Assembly (NCBI GenBank): GCA_947561715.1
Contig: OX387200.1
Span: 188,501-252,500, forward strand
Source: Ascidia mentula
Taxonomy: Eukaryota; Chordata; Ascidiacea; Phlebobranchia; Ascidiidae
Reading direction: 5' to 3'
DNA: 64,000 nt
Within the stretch, counting starts at the first letter, position 1; each line of letters opens with the position of its first letter. The position numbers and the translations under genes were made by a program. This document shows positions 50,345 to 62,500 of this stretch, in pieces. The notes beneath the pieces are model-generated. The model had not been told where the DNA came from. It searched no databases and was given only the letters and a program-made list of their open reading frames with translations.

Positions 50345-51445
50345 CTAGCAGAGATAGAAATTTCTCTTTTGCGGTCCTTTGCAGTAAACATTAATACATT
50401 GGGTGCCCAGCTGATGTCTAACAATAAAGACGAACCACCGTGGAGCATACTGTGTCTCTTTTGCATATATTAGATTCATATTCTTTAACTGAAGACATTT
50501 TGCAGCAAAACCATCGCACACATGATTTTAAACCGTGGTTTCAATAAAACCTTACATGCAAGGGTCCGGCGGCTGATAACTCCATGTATCCTTTGTCTAA
50601 AAACAAAAACAAAACAACTACACGTCATGGAAGAGTGATTCCCAATATAAATGACCGGGATATCGCGGGTTCAAGTCCCTGTGTGGTTAAAATAAGAGCG
50701 TTTGATTCTTCCGAATGTGTGATAGTTTATATTAATTTTTCTGATCATTTCTACAGATAACTTTAATCCTTCAAATGTTCGACCGCTTTAAATTCCTCCT
50801 AATTCGTAAGATTTCTATGGTTATGTAAAACTTATGCAGAAAACTCACCAATGAAAACATTGACATTGTTTTCGAAATTTTCGTATTCGGGGATCAGCTG
50901 AAATACAAATTATTCAAATATAATCACCTCTTATTTACAAATTACGAATCAAAAACGTTTATAATCATTAAGGATGTTTGGTAACAACTTAGCATTGTCT
51001 GGAACAAACCATTCCACACATCAATTTGTGCTTAATCCGTTACGTTACCGTCGAGTTTGTTCTGTCACCTCAACTAACAATGATTATAATGTTTGATATA
51101 AAATGAACCAAAGTCCCGGACAATGATATTAAAAATCTCACAGTTAATCTTGTGGTTGTCCTTGGCCGTGGAGCTGGGTTTGGGATTTCGTAAATCTTCT
51201 CTTCTTCAGCGTTAACACCTTGAAATTATACAGTTGTCGATAGTTAGGATGGCTTATTAGATGGATCTACCTGAGTTATTTGAGCGGCGTGTTTTGCACT
51301 TCCTAGCAACCCAATGGCAGGTTAGGAAGACGAGTAGCAAGATAATCCACCCACTAAGGAAACCAACAATTATCTTAAAATTCCTCGTCTTGACTCCCCA
51401 GCAATCATCCGATCTTTCCGGAAGCGTTGTTGGGATCGTCGACAT
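50345..51445 (-). CDS. Single-pass membrane protein with SH2-binding-type tyrosine motifs
   Basis: Five exons with good splice sites and matching phases lie at 51445-51271, 51218-51142, 50897-50849, 50596-50556 and 50488-50345. From the ATG at 51445 a short Ser/Thr/Pro-rich outer segment (MSTIPTTLPERSDDCWGV) leads to one membrane helix (FKIIVGFLSGWIILLLVFLT) and a basic stop-transfer with cysteines (CHWVARKCKTRR). The tail has three tyrosine motifs: EEKIYEIPNP, PEYENFENN (YxN, Grb2 SH2 type) and DKGYMELSA. This layout recalls transmembrane adaptors such as LAT/NTAL or the tail of an immune-type receptor. The family was not recognised by sequence. The last exon frame (ends FYLC) is the least certain. 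The true 5' end may include upstream exons. Confidence 0.6.
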
Positions 51446-52347
51446 GCTTAATATACAAGTTTCTGTGCTTTGTTTGATCCAATTATTAAACCCTTGTTCC
51501 AAACGGAGGGTAATCCATGGACATCAGACTCAATCCTGGAGTTTCACACGCTTTCTCTCGCATATAAATCTACATCCAGACTTCTCCCAACAGTGCGAAC
51601 GCAAATATAAACTTTCATGCAAAACATGTGATATAAATACAAACCAAAGGTAAGAATTCAATTGTTATTTCGCATCAAATGCAAAGTAGATATATAAGAG
51701 GTTCATTAAGGGGGGACCATTGTGTTGCTGTCAACTGTTTGTTACAAATTTACATAAACTCGCGTTGAACGTTTGACTCTGGGGAACGCTTAATATAAGT
51801 TTTGTCAACATTCTTTCCATATGAAACACTTTTTGGGAAATATTCTCTCAGCAAACAAATGTTTGATACAAATTTATTGACCAGTTTGCGGTTTTCAACT
51901 TTTCACCAAAAATCCAAAACCACAACTTCACAAATGAATAGTAACTGTTGTACAGAGCTACGATTGCTTTCGCAACCTAAGTTGGCGAATATTTTTGTCG
52001 CATGGCCAAGTTCCCCACTCAGGACTTTTATCTGACAAACATTCCTCTAACTATCAAAAAAAAAAATAATTTCTTACTCAGATTCGACCATTGAAAGCAA
52101 AATGATTGACATCATGCGTACATGGACATGTGATAGCTGTCGCATATTTGCAATGCAGTATTTGGATGGGTATACCCAATTGTAGCAAAGTCTTTTCGGC
52201 AAATTGTCTGTATGTCTCTCTCAACTATTTCTCTGCAGGATTCACCGGCAAACTGTTTATTCCGAAAAAGATGTTTATTATCGGGTTTATGGGGTAAAAT
52301 CCCAAGCAACGATGGCCGTGAACACAGACAATGTAACAGTAGATCAC

Positions 52348-52493
52348 GTAAAATGTTGGTGTGTCTGTTCTTGGCGCAACTTCTACCCGATTACAGTTGA
52401 AACTGGTCTGCTGTTCATGCAAGCACGCGTACAAACCGGCGTGTTTTCGTGTGGCGTTCGTCATTAATTCGAAATCTCCAAAATATCTTAAAG
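52348..52493 (-). CDS. Candidate Ig-domain exon, perhaps of the same membrane protein
   Basis: A minus-strand exon with acceptor AAAACAG and a GTGATC donor encodes FELMTNATRKHAGLYACLHE and then a strand ending NRVEVAP. The HAGLYAC pattern is the strand-F D-x-G-x-Y-x-C signature of immunoglobulin domains. It is in the same orientation as, and 0.9 kb upstream of, the tyrosine-motif membrane protein. A phase-compatible bridging exon (IKVLSGELGHATKIFANL, about 52033-51978) could link the two, but this is tentative. Confidence 0.4.
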
Positions 52494-52499
52494 CTGTTT

Positions 52500-53320
52500 T
52501 AGGGACGTGGTTTTATTGTTTGTCGCAACTTCTTGCTCATATGAAGCAAAGTAGGCTACAAATGATTCGTAATATTATTTTTTTTAATTTCGTATTTGTT
52601 TGTTTTTTCCTGCTTAGGCAACTTGTCATACCGAGGTAAATTTTAGGATAGTCAGATTCTTGCATAATTGCATTGTGCTCATGAAAATTGTTACATCCAT
52701 CCATTGACTAGCGGGCAACAAGGTATCTTGAAGGCGGAAGTTGTCACAGCGGATATCATGAAAGAAGTTGGCGGGAGATTAATTACATGAGTGTTCAAGA
52801 GTTGTTTACAGTTGTTGTTAAATTTGTCCATACATGTGTCCTGTAATCTTCGTTAAAACAATAAAAATGTAACATTGGATTACATAAAAATCATAGGGTT
52901 ATTTTGGCGCCATTTTTGAACCGCCTGAAAAAAATTCTTGTGTTTGAAGGGGTTTAAATCCAAATTATTTGTGCTTGTGTTATATATATAGCAAAATGTT
53001 TAATTTAATCTCTGTGGCAAAACTTACATCAATACCCTGACCCTGTGAATAAATGTAAAAGTTTTGAAGTTTGAAAATGTGACAAGGTACTTACTCCCTA
53101 AGTAAATAGAGTTTGTTGTACTTGTACCACACAAAACCATGGTCCAATTGTGATGTATTTACATAACATGAAAATAAAGTACAATTTAGATAAATGACAA
53201 AACATTAAAGACTATTTGACATGCTGTAGTTGGCATAAACAAATATTATACAGGCATGGTTTTGTTGAAATTCCCTGTGCTGTAAAGTATATACACATAA
53301 AGTGAAATCGAAACACCCAA
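52500..53320. other. Stretch without a recognised gene, probably 3' UTR of the zinc-finger gene
   Basis: AT-rich sequence below the zinc-finger stop codon. No coding frame with splice support was seen on either strand. Confidence 0.4.
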
Positions 53321-53328
53321 CTTAACAT

Positions 53329-54063
53329 TTACAAAACAGTTTGCTTGATGTTTGAGTGGAATTTTTTGACATGCCTGCCACAGTTTGACTGCAATGAAAA
53401 CTTCTTGTTACAATATTTACACATGTAGGGTTTCTCTCCAGTATGACTTCTCATATGCTGGGATAGTAGAAAGGAACTTTTAAACTTACCATCACATATT
53501 TCACAATGGTATTTACTTTGTCGAAGGTGCACAGACCTTGTGTGGTTGTCGAGAGTTAATCTGCTGGAAAAAGTTTTGTTGCAATACACACAATTAATGA
53601 TAGTTATTACATTATTTTGTAGGTGTTTACATAGATTGTGTACATATGCAAAATCCTTTTGACAAATTTCACACTTTTGCGATTGTTTGAGTTCATGTCT
53701 CAGTCTTTTGTGTCGACGAAGACTTTCATAAGTTATATACTGCTTGGTGCAAAAGTCACATTTAATGGGTTCCCGCTTTACATAGTGGTTCAGCATGTGG
53801 CGTTTGCATGAAGGCTTCGACCCAAACTTCTTATCACATACATCGCATCTGTATGGCTTTTCACCAGTGTGCACAACCAGGTGATTTCGATATTTTCCTA
53901 TGTAGCAAAATGTTTTCTCACAAATGTTACATCTGAATGGCTTGTACTTTTCGTGTACTCCTTTGATATGCTTTGTTAAAGATGCCCTGTTTGAAAGGGT
54001 TTTTCCACAGATGTTACACTTGGCTGGGCAAAGTGATGGCCTCTTCTTGCGTAAAATAACCAT
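53329..54063 (-). CDS. C2H2 zinc-finger protein
   Basis: One open frame of 244 residues from the ATG at 54063 encodes eight C2H2 units in series, from CNICGKTLSNRASLTKHIKG to CKYCNKKFSLQSNCGRHVKK. TGEKPY linkers stand before fingers 3 and 8, as in DNA-binding arrays. The fifth (CEICQKDFAYVHNLCKHLQN) lacks the second zinc-binding histidine and is probably broken or structural only. The protein is presumably nuclear and DNA-binding; the target is unknown. The frame is open upstream of this ATG to an acceptor-like TTTTTAG near 54091, so an additional 5' exon is possible. A Cys-containing open frame at 54378-54584 is a candidate but no join was found. Confidence 0.85.
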   Translation of the reverse strand: MVILRKKRPSLCPAKCNICGKTLSNRASLTKHIKGVHEKYKPFRCNICEKTFCYIGKYRNHLVVHTGEKPYRCDVCDKKFGSKPSCKRHMLNHYVKREPIKCDFCTKQYITYESLRRHKRLRHELKQSQKCEICQKDFAYVHNLCKHLQNNVITIINCVYCNKTFSSRLTLDNHTRSVHLRQSKYHCEICDGKFKSSFLLSQHMRSHTGEKPYMCKYCNKKFSLQSNCGRHVKKFHSNIKQTVL

Positions 54064-54139
54064 GTCTAGCAGAATGTGCAGAATTCTAAAAATTTGTGTA
54101 ACCCAACTTGTCACTAACAAGATCTTGACCTAAAAAAGT

Positions 54140-55395
54140 ATAATTTATTCGTTACATTCTTAAAAACTGATGCTTAAAATTTACTATGTAACTTTCGACC
54201 TTGTTTCCACTGAAACTGACCTTGTCTCTTTGTTTGTGATGTAAGAAACCATATGGAAATCTAATATATGCTATTATTTTAAGCCAAATATTGGAGACCC
54301 CTTCAAATGTAACGAAGGCTGTTACATGTTTAATGATCTGGTTAGTTTGTGTAACCAGCATTTTTAAACTTTTATATTTAGACATGCGATATTCCATATG
54401 AAATGCTTAGCGTGGAAAGGTTTAGAGCTTTCTCGTCAATCAACTGTTTCACACCAGTACATTGTTCGCACTGCGGTTGACTTGAGTTGCATCCGCTTGT
54501 CAAACTGGAAATTGTCATTACTTGCATTGCATCAAGACAATGCAATTTCCCATGTATGTTTGATGCGAGGATGGAAGTCATCAAGATACAATCACAACCC
54601 CCTGCGAGTTAATCTTTATTCTCAATCATGTTATCAACGTTGCCTTCTCAACCAAAATGGAGTAATGAATTTGTTTATAACTGAAACGCAAACCGCGCCT
54701 TCCACAATCTACATATTTCCTATTCAGTATAAACGCCCGTATACTTAAACCTCACGGTAGATTTGGAGCGTTTATGAGCCACAGACGTAATCAAGCTTCC
54801 TGTATAAGAAACGCGGCGTATTATTTAGAGCGGCGTTCTTTTCATTTGGAGTCGATTGTTTGCAGCCAGAAAAGACGTCACAAAGCTATTATTAGAGCCC
54901 TTTGAAATTTCCAATCGAGCTGGTTCTGCAGTTATGGCCGTTACACCACTGTGTTAGTGGAACTGTACAGACGCATGTTTTTTTTTGTGGAATGTAAAAC
55001 AATTTACATTTAAATGTATTTAAAGCGAATTAACAAACGTATGAGTTTGAAACTATATTTTTCCAGTTGTAATATCCTATTTGTTCAGACAGCTTAACGT
55101 TGCTGTCAACCCCACAGTGCGTAATCTCCACAACATAAAGCGAGGCACGCCTTGTCTATCTTGATGGGGGCAGATTTTTCTAAAACATCTGCGTGTATGA
55201 AGTTTGTATATTATTACTGCAGGGCACCAATGCTGATGGTTTCCTTCAATTTCTACAAGATTTTGGTCACGCTCCACAATCGCTTTACGTAAAGAAGCAA
55301 GACATGAATTACAATCAGGAAGTCACGGGGTTGGCGCGGAATCGGATTATTGTGACTTATTCACAAGTAAATAAAGGAACATAATCCTCTCCGAC
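54140..55395. other. Region between the zinc-finger and SLC45 genes
   Basis: The two genes read away from each other, so this should contain both promoters and any zinc-finger 5' exon. Open frames here have no consistent splice context. Confidence 0.35.
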
Positions 55396-55399
55396 CCGC

Positions 55400-55407
55400 T
55401 ATATATT
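55400..55407 (+). promoter_or_regulatory. TATA box of the SLC45-family gene
   Basis: TATATATT lies about 60 bases before the start codon at 55463, a spacing compatible with a short leader of about 30 bases. Confidence 0.45.
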
Positions 55408-55462
55408 CGCCCGATCCTCACACAAGGTCATGGTTTGTTAGGGTTGATTCGACCAGTCAAGA

Positions 55463-58400
55463 TGCCACAGCAGGTTTCGAGTGTGGATATATCGTTCGCT
55501 ACAGCCGACGATAACCTTGGATCATTTCAACATAGACCTGTGACCCCGGTTGACGAAGTGGTTCGAGAGGTTTCTTACCATCAGGATGGAGTCGGAGCAA
55601 GGGAAAGTTTTAAACAATCCCCGAATAAAACCAACATTAGGAAATTGAAAGTGGGAAGCCGAACCTTTGAGGTTCTTGAGATTGCGAATCAACCAAAAGT
55701 TGAACAAGAAAGTTTTCAAAACTCGAGCTCCTTCGACCAACACCGCATCGTTGAAAACACTCAAACATATTCGGAAACAGCTGACTATGAAATTTTAACA
55801 AAATCTGGCAACGAGAGAAGGATTCGGCGGCGCCGACGCAGGGATTCGATCGGTTCTTTGCCCGCGTCGACGATATCCGCTTTTTCCGCATTTTCCCGCC
55901 GAGCAAATGCAACTCCACCCCCGAAGAGAAGCAAGTTCCAGATGGTTATGAACAGTTGTATTATGTTCGGAAGGGAGTTCTGTTACGCCGTCGAAGCAGG
56001 TCTCACGACTCCTATACTACTGAGCATTGGTCTCCCATCCAATATGTACAGTATGGTCTGGGTGATCAGCCCCATTCTTGGGTTCATTTTGCAGCCTATC
56101 ATGGGAAGCTTCAGCGATCGGTGGAGAAATAAATAATAATATGTTTTTGTTTACGTAATTCAATCAAGCGATTTGAATTTACTTAACAGCTTATAACACG
56201 GCTCATTCTAAAGGTCACTGTTTGACGTCACAACGGCACAGAAACCAACTTTAACAGAATCGTTTTATTTCTGTTGCAGATGCACGTGTCGTTGGGGGAG
56301 ACGTCGTCCATTCATTCTAGGTTTAACCTTCCTACTGCTCGTTGGGATCACTTTGTTTTTGAATGGGGAACACATTATCTCCTATTTCGCCGGAAACACG
56401 CGGAGGGGTTTGGATACAAGGTACAACAACCATAAAAAATATGTTTTCAAATTTCTAGAAAGATAATTACTACGTTTAGTGACCAATATTGGGTACAAAG
56501 TAGTGAGTGTCATTGGATTTACTTGGAACCACGTGCAAGTTTCATTATACGTACATCCCCTAAAGTACCTTTCCTTCCCAGAAATATTGTGATCGCGTCG
56601 ATAGTGTTGACCATCGTAGGAGTGGTGATATTCGACTTCAGCGCAGATTTTGTCGAAGGCCCGATACGCGCCTACGCGATGGATGTTTGCAACGAAGATG
56701 ACGTCAAAATATGTCTGCTCTATCAAGCTATATTCACAGGTTTATTAATTTATCGCATTTTTTATAAACTTGGTTTGATTCAAAAAGGCGTTTCGTAAAA
56801 CAAATGCAATAATAATTGAAAAATATCTCGTCCTGAATCAGAGTCAAGTGATCATTTGTGGCTCGTTTGTCTGTAGGAGTTGGAGGAGCTTTCGGTTACG
56901 CGAGCGGAGGAATTGCGTGGACGAACGACACAATGCTGGGAAGATACTTTCCAACCGACCGTCAGGTTGTGTACGCAGCTTCTGCTGTGGTGTTTGTGGT
57001 CTGTTGTATCATGAACATCCTCAGCATCCCGGAGGAACCACTGGTAAGATATCTGTGTCGGTGGTTCGACCCACCGTGAATTATTTTGCCCACAATCTTG
57101 CTTTTTACCTCACAAGTTCGTTGGGGTAATCTGGTGAACTTCTGATAACTTAACAAATTGTTGAACTCAGAAACCGAAACAAAACAACCCTCGACCCACG
57201 CGCGCCATCATGCGGAGCTCAAGCTCCAGTTCGTCCGGGCAGAAGAGGAAGCAGAGAAGAGATTTGAACCAGAACCACGTGGAGGGTAAAAGCTTGAACC
57301 CGGATGAGGATGCAGAGGGAGCAGTTCTCCAATCTCTCATGAAGAGCAAGAGGAACAAGCTCTTCGAAGAGTACGAAACCATGGCAACCGAGAAAGCAAC
57401 GAAACAAAGTAAATCAGGCTCTGGTGCGCCTCGAAGCGGAAAATCACGCAACAGAAGAGTTTCCACGTCCAAGAAGCACTCCAGTAGAGTGATCTCTGGC
57501 AGAAGACGTTCAAGTTCAAGCAAACACAAATCAAAAACAAAAGGAGCCAAGAATCCTGCTTACGGTACTTTTCCCGCCGAAGAGCGATACCCAGTGTTCG
57601 ATGCTTCCGTCGAACCGTCCGCCCCCCCTTACCCTCACTTCTTACCGGAATATCAACCGCTAGGTGACAGCCATGTGTCTGACGTCTTAGCTGCAAGAAG
57701 GGTATTCCCCAGCATCGAATATGAGCGCCTTAAAGATGAGGAGATTTCTACGGGTTGGTGATAATTTCCCCCTGGTTGACGTTTAGCGCTCATTGTTACA
57801 TTGTTTATTTATTAAATCCAGACTCCGATTACTCGATGGACGGGATGATGAATCGGAACAGAATATCCCCGTATGCCGAAGCGGACCCAGGGAAAATCCC
57901 CTTTTCTCACCCCAGCCAGGGTCAAGGGTGGAGGGGAATTGTTGCGAAGAGGAAGATTATCCCGGATTACAAAACAGCAACGGAAGATGAGGAATCTCTC
58001 ATAGATTCGGAACATTATCAGAGGAAGATGCAGAGGAGGAGGGTTGGAGGAGAGGAGGGCTCTTCCCGGGATGTTCAGAGTACGGAGGTTGGAGGGCTTG
58101 GGAGTTTGGTGAATTCCATCAAAACTATGCCCAAGGAACTCAAGTGAGTTGGAGGACGCGATTTGCTTCAGGATGGCGTTCTGGAATAATTTCACCCACT
58201 TTTTCCCTCTCAGATATTTGTGCGTTTGCCATTTTCTTGGTTGGATCGCTTTCCTCTGCATGGCTTTGTTCTTCACCGACTTCGTGGGGCAAGTTATCAT
58301 GCAGGGGGATCCCCGTGCCCCCCGTAATTCCCGCCAAGCTGAACTTTACAAGCGGGGAGTGGAACTCGGCAACTGGGGTCTCACGATCAACGCGGCCGCC

Positions 58401-59188
58401 TCTGCATTGTACTGCGGTAAGTTGAGATTTGTTTATTATTGAGTGATTTTCATATTCACCGTTGCTGCATGTTAAACAACTCGGCTATGACCTTAACATT
58501 GGGTTAAGTTTGTCTCTGAACCTTCGTAACTGAGTTAACTTTTATTGCAAATTGTCCAATTTTCAACAAAAATCCTTAAGCCTAAAGTGAGATTCAAATA
58601 TTATGTGCAGCCGCCCTTAAACCCATGATACGAAGATTCGGTTCCAGAGCGATGTATGTATTCGGGTACCTCGCATTCGGTGTTGGATCGGGCGTTGTGG
58701 CAATTTTCCCCAATATATACGTGGTCCTATGTCTGTCATCTGCCATAGGAGTGATGTCGGCAACTCTCTACACCCTTCCATATTTACTCGTCGCACAATA
58801 CCACGAGACGTACAAGGTATCACATATTTACACGATGACTTAACGTTGGGTAAATATGTGACAAGAAAATGTCGACCAGAAACTAATCACAAAGTGAAAT
58901 TGAATCATTTCCTTTCTTTATTAATAACTGACTTCTCACCACTGAATAGAGACTTCCTCACCACTGATGTATTTTATTGTATAGGATCTGGTTGGAACTC
59001 CAGATGAGCGAGGGATTGGAACAGATTGTGCCTTGGTGACCTGCATGATTCAACTTGCTCAGATTGTAACTGGATTAGGGATCGGGACGCTTGTGGTGTT
59101 ACTTGACACCGTGACCGTTACTGTGGCAACTGCTGCAATTGTTGCTTTCTTGGGTACAATATGGGCAGGCTTCTTTGTCAAATACTGA
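55463..59188 (+). CDS. SLC45: SLC45-family proton-coupled sugar transporter
   Basis: Members of this major-facilitator family move sucrose or hexoses with protons; SLC45A2 acts in melanosomes. Exons lie at 55463-56120, 56280-56420, 56582-56739, 56877-57043, 57171-57753, 57822-58143, 58214-58416, 58611-58815 and 58985-59188, all with fitting phases. A long disordered N-terminus precedes TM1 ([20 protein letters not shown]). The family motif [12 protein letters not shown] follows TM2. TM5 has [21 protein letters not shown] roughly 300-residue Ser/Lys/Arg-rich cytoplasmic loop separates TM6 and TM7. The second half has [18 protein letters not shown] and [17 protein letters not shown]. The protein ends AGFFVKY. 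Which vertebrate paralogue it matches best (A1, A2, A3 or A4) cannot be settled by eye. AATAAA lies at 59279. Confidence 0.9.
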
Positions 59189-59278
59189 TTCCAGTTAAAA
59201 TGTATGTGTTGTAGAAGTGTGTGCTTTGCGTATAGGAAATTATTTGTATGTCGTATGGATGCTGGACGATTTATTGGG

Positions 59279-59284
59279 AATAAA
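59279..59284 (+). terminator. Polyadenylation signal of the SLC45-family gene
   Basis: AATAAA stands 91 bases after the TGA stop codon and about 300 bases before the INTS9 start codon, so the two genes probably have separate transcripts. Confidence 0.55.
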
Positions 59285-59581
59285 ATGAGAATCAACTGTA
59301 TGTGTTTACTCCTGGTAGCTTTCGGGTGTGTGGCATGTAGGGATTTTATGCAGTTGATACACGAGCACTAATGGGCGTTTCTTTGCGCATATAATAATAT
59401 TCAAGTAACGATGTTTTTTCTTTGTGCTGACGCAAAACTGTTTACTACATGACAATGTTTGATTTTTATGTTTATAATTTGTCTCGCCTTCGGGAGTTTC
59501 CCAAATGACAAAATAAGCAAATGCTCAATTTTTAGAAAAAGCGAAAGTTTCTTAGGCTTGCAACGTGATTTAACGAACGTT

Positions 59582-62500
59582 ATGAAATTGGTAAGTAAAT
59601 TGTTAATATTTAACTGATGGCAAAAACTTGGAACAAGTAGACTATCGCATGTTTTATCCGCAGTACAACTTGTCACCCCGGGATACCTCGCCATGCATTG
59701 TTGTGAAATTTAAATCATGTACAATAATGTTGGATTGCTGCTTGGATTTTTCTTCACTCAATAATTTCCTCCCTTTGACGATTGTAGACAGGTAAACACT
59801 TAGTGGTAATATTTCCCATGTTACATTTCCTGCACAATTCTGGTCCTACAGAATGCAAGGTGTGTGTTTCACCTAAAAAACGTGCAGGGCCCCCCCCAAA
59901 AAAAACATCAGGACTTGACCAAGTTCATCAAATGCGCCATAAAACGACCCTGATTTCCCTGATGACCCTGATTTCCCTGACGACCCTGATTACACACAGT
60001 GTTATTTGTTTTAGCACAAAATGAATATGAAACATCTAAGATGGCGAAATATATTTTTCTCTAAATAAATCGATCTGAGCTGTCTGAAGATCGCTGTGTT
60101 TGGATTTTGAAACATCTAAGATGTAGTTTTTATTTAATAATCAACTATAAAACAAACTTAATGTAATTTTCAGTCCTCGATTGCAAAATCTCCCAAAATG
60201 GAGGCTGACGGATGAAGATAACAAACTTGTTACAGACACTGTGGGTTTGTTGGGATTCACAGAAGTTTACAAAAATTAATAGAATATTATTCAGGAACTA
60301 AAGGAATGCTCTGGAAAGGTTTTCGTGGACAGTTTACCCGAGTTCTCATTCCCAGAGGTTTGGTTCAAGATTTTTGTGTTGTTGTAAATTTTAAACATCT
60401 GAATTGTTCAGACTGAACTCCTGGATTTATCGACAGTCGATGCCATTTTGCTTTCAAACTCTGCAAGTATGGTTGCCCTGCCATACATCACAGAGGTAAC
60501 AAGATGTAATGGATGGTTTGTTGCTAAATAAATAATAATTCTTGCTTTTTAGTACACTGGTTTCAAGGGAACAATATATGCTACAGAGCCATCTATCCAA
60601 ATAGGACGGTAAATTAATTGTTAGATATTTATTGTAACAGGTTTAAATGTAATGTTTTGCGACTTGCAGATTGATAATGGAGGAATTAATTGAATATTGC
60701 CACCAGCGTGTTTCAAAAACTGCTTCAGCTTGCAAATGGAAAAACCACAAATACCAAAAGTTAGTTTGTGAAATAATATCAACTTTGAGAGCTGCAGACA
60801 GGTGTACACACAGTTTTGACCTGTAAGGTACCACAAAGTGAAAATATGTGTGCCTTCTAATCTATTAGATAGCCCAGTGCCACAGTCACCAGCTGCACTG
60901 ATGAGACCTTACAGGTTAAAACAATGTTTATACCTGTCTGCAGCTCTCATTGATTGTTATGGCTCTTTTGCACATATAATATGAAGATGTTTGGTGATTT
61001 AAAAAGCCACAAAATTTTATATTTACTGAACCTTTTTGGAGAAAAGTTTATCGGAATTTTAATTTCGTTAAAGACAACTTCCAAGTTCATTATCACATTG
61101 TTGGGATGAAGGTCTGCCATCTTGGCACATGTGTTATAATTCTGAAGATCTCAATAAATCATTGTCCAAAGTCCACATTGTTGGATATGCAGAGAAAGTG
61201 GTAACATTTGAACCATTTATCGTTATTTATTCACCATCTACAGTCAATTTATTATTTGTTAAAGAGTATTTTTGGTGCATTGACTGTCACTGCCTCAAGC
61301 TCTGGGTTTTCGCTTGGAAGTTGCAACTGGACCATTTCGTCCGATTTTGAAAAAGTATATGAGTCCTTTTATTGGCAAAACATATGCATGTAACTCTTTA
61401 TGCAACAATGCAGATAGGTTACTTGTCAGCAAGTTCAAACCTCACAACGCACCCACAACAACTTGATGCAAAATCACTGGCGAACAGTGATGTTCTCATC
61501 TATACTGGACTAACACAAGCTCCAACACACAACCCCGACAACATGCTCGCTGAATTCTGCACTTGTTTAAGTTGGTCTTATGATAATTTGTTTTTTATCA
61601 GTAAACAAAATTTCATAATGTTAATTCATCTTTAAATCAAATTTAAATATACAAATCTGTTTTGTAACAAAAAAAAATAATTATTTATGTTCACTTAAAC
61701 TTCGTTTATGTGTTTTAAAGATTGTATTTTTACTTTCCAGACAAAACAGTGAAATCAGGTGGAAATGTGTTAATCCCATGCCTTCCATCTGGTCTGTTGT
61801 ACGATCTGTTGGAATGTCTCCTTTCATATATGGAACAATCAAATTTCATTAACATTCCAATATATTTAATTTCACCAAGCGCGAAAGCATCGCTCACTTC
61901 ATCACAAATTTACTCAGAGTGGTAGAAATCCGGAAAACTGTTTTGTTTCATGATCTGCATTTACCTGGCAATATCCTGCATAAATTGCTGTGAATAAGAT
62001 TAAACTGTGTTATGACACGGGGCTTTCAAAATCATGAAACTTACTGCAATAAAGTGGTTTAATCATGAAAACATTTTTAAAATTAAATGATAGTTTATCA
62101 AATCCTTAGCTCTTCAGTGAAACATTGTGTATAAACGTTACATAACATTTTCTGTCTTAAAGGTTGCATCCGAACAAACAAAACAAAGCTTACCTTCCAG
62201 AAGCTCCATTCCCTCATGATGAGTTAATCCACCTTGGAAGACTTAAGGTTTTCTCCAGTGTTCATGGTGAGATCCCACTCTGTGTCTATGTCTACTTAAC
62301 CCACAGTCAACTCGTGTTACAGACGGTTTATCATCAAACTTTAAGAAACCATGTATTGTGTTCGCTGGCCACCCATCTCTGAGGTTTGGGGATGCTGTTC
62401 ATTTTATTGAGTTGTGGTCAAAATCTGCTGCAAATTCATTCATTTTTGTTGGTAAGAATCTGTATGAAGGTTTCCAATTTTCTTTACAAAACTTTTAAAT

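Noticed and set aside
51257..51653. Plus-strand frame of 130 codons
   Set aside because: It is antisense to the membrane-helix exon of the tyrosine-motif protein, which has the better splice and composition support.
57167..57550. Minus-strand frame of 127 codons rich in Leu/Phe
   Set aside because: It is antisense to the Ser/Lys-rich cytoplasmic loop exon of the SLC45 gene; the hydrophobicity is a by-product of complementary codons.
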